From Microvirgula aerodenitrificans DSM 15089 (GTDB lineage: Bacteria; Pseudomonadota; Gammaproteobacteria; Burkholderiales; Aquaspirillaceae), in the NCBI RefSeq assembly GCF_000620105.1, contig NZ_JHVK01000009.1, positions 62,001 through 126,000 of the forward strand: 64,000 bases of DNA, read 5' to 3'. The position numbers and the translations under genes were made by a program. Below are positions 63,750 to 64,000 of the stretch, in pieces (the stretch's first letter is position 1; every line of letters begins with the position of its first letter). A model generated the notes under the pieces. The model saw only the letters and a program-made list of their open reading frames with translations. It was not told where the DNA came from and made no database searches.

Positions 63750-64000
63750 CTAATACCCCCACGCCCGGGCCAGATCGGTAAACCGGTCGTCCCTGGCTCG
63801 CAGTTCGGCCACTTCGGCCACCTCGTAGCCGGGTTCCAGGCAGCTGCGTTCGGTAAATGACCCGTCCCGGTCGAGCCAGGCAACGTACGGATGCGAGATA
63901 TGCTCGCTTCGTCGCACCACGATGGCCAGTTGCCTGTTGGCCAGCCGGACAAACATCCCCGGCGGATAGAACCCCAGCGTCTTGATCAGCGCCGCGTTCA
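63750..64000 (-). CDS. HD-GYP protein, C-terminal end
   Basis: Open to the window edge on the minus strand, so the N-terminal part is missing. The visible residues are NAALIKTLGFYPPGMFVRLANRQLAIVVRRSEHISHPYVAWL in overlapping pieces and a polar C-terminus. The phrase LGFYPPGMFVRLANRQLAIVV is the conserved end segment of HD-GYP c-di-GMP phosphodiesterases (usually GxYPPGSxVRLSNGExAVVV). It would lower c-di-GMP, but the catalytic HD and GYP residues lie outside the window. Confidence 0.82.
   Translation of the reverse strand, partial: NAALIKTLGFYPPGMFVRLANRQLAIVVRRSEHISHPYVAWLDRDGSFTERSCLEPGYEVAEVAELRARDDRFTDLARAWGY

Noticed and set aside
1-64000. CRISPR array, tRNA or rRNA genes, insertion sequences
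   Set aside because: No regularly spaced repeats, no cloverleaf-like tRNA with a CCA-type acceptor, no rRNA motifs, and no transposase-like protein or paired terminal repeats were seen.

Overview
The window is high-GC (roughly 63-65% by eye) and densely coded, and reads as a chromosomal segment of a betaproteobacterium. The order folC - SPOR protein - cvpA - purF - metZ, the genes glnS, typA, uup and rlmF, and the style of the regulators fit Neisseriales (Chromobacteriaceae-like). That placement is inferred from gene order and protein style, not from a marker gene: no rRNA or tRNA gene is visible. Nearly every gene is intact; the clear exception is a frameshifted phosphonate-binding protein gene.

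Layout. 1-2.7 kb: the end of an aldehyde dehydrogenase gene, a small Tat-signal protein and a GMC oxidoreductase, translationally coupled, probably an alcohol-to-acid oxidation module. 2.6-5.7 kb (minus): a secreted unknown, an NlpC/P60 lipoprotein and the ABC-F protein Uup. 5.8-6.0 kb: a probable 6S RNA ending in an intrinsic terminator. 6.0-12.8 kb: a small acidic protein, a YgfX-like membrane protein, folC, a SPOR protein, cvpA, purF, metZ and dgkA. 12.8-16.7 kb: a heavy-metal-type two-component system divergent from the lipid A phosphoethanolamine transferase eptA. 16.8-22.6 kb: a CS1-type (alternate chaperone-usher) fimbrial locus with chaperone, pilin and usher, bracketed by two closely related LuxR-type response regulators, with no tip adhesin and AT-rich flanks. 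22.6-24.5 kb: marR-DUF488 with a palindromic operator candidate, and an exported AllA-like protein. 24.5-27.6 kb: a HIT protein and a PAP2-qseB/pmrA-qseC/pmrB operon preceded by a PmrA-box-like repeat. 27.8-31.2 kb: two tandem SulP transporters. 31.3-35.0 kb: glnS and typA. 35.1-38.6 kb: an esterase and two paralogous branched-chain amino-acid binding lipoproteins with no transporter. 38.9-45.5 kb: small housekeeping and hypothetical genes, an aspartic-protease-like lipoprotein, a YafY/VOC pair, a Cache chemoreceptor and yjdM. 45.6-52.9 kb: a MaoC protein, then a complete 2-aminoethylphosphonate locus (binding protein, ATPase, fused permease, PhnW, PhnX, PhnF-type regulator) whose binding-protein gene is broken. 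52.9-57.7 kb: small stress-type proteins, a Crp/Fnr regulator, DUF1003, a GNAT acetyltransferase and rlmF. 57.8-59.7 kb: umuDC, with an extended UmuD behind a perfect 23-bp palindrome. 59.9-61.5 kb: a second chemoreceptor. 61.8-63.7 kb: an isolated tail-fibre and tail-fibre-assembly pair. The window ends in the C-terminus of an HD-GYP protein.

Functional themes. Envelope modification appears twice next to two-component systems (eptA; PAP2). The phosphonate cluster would import 2-aminoethylphosphonate and convert it to phosphonoacetaldehyde (PhnW) and then acetaldehyde plus phosphate (PhnX), but uptake looks compromised by the binding-protein lesion unless that is a sequence error. The most distinctive items are the UmuD-like protein with its own operator candidate, the minimal CS1-type fimbrial locus with duplicated orphan regulators, the Tat/GMC/aldehyde dehydrogenase module, and a recurring pattern of long GC-rich perfect hairpins without U-tracts just past gene ends.
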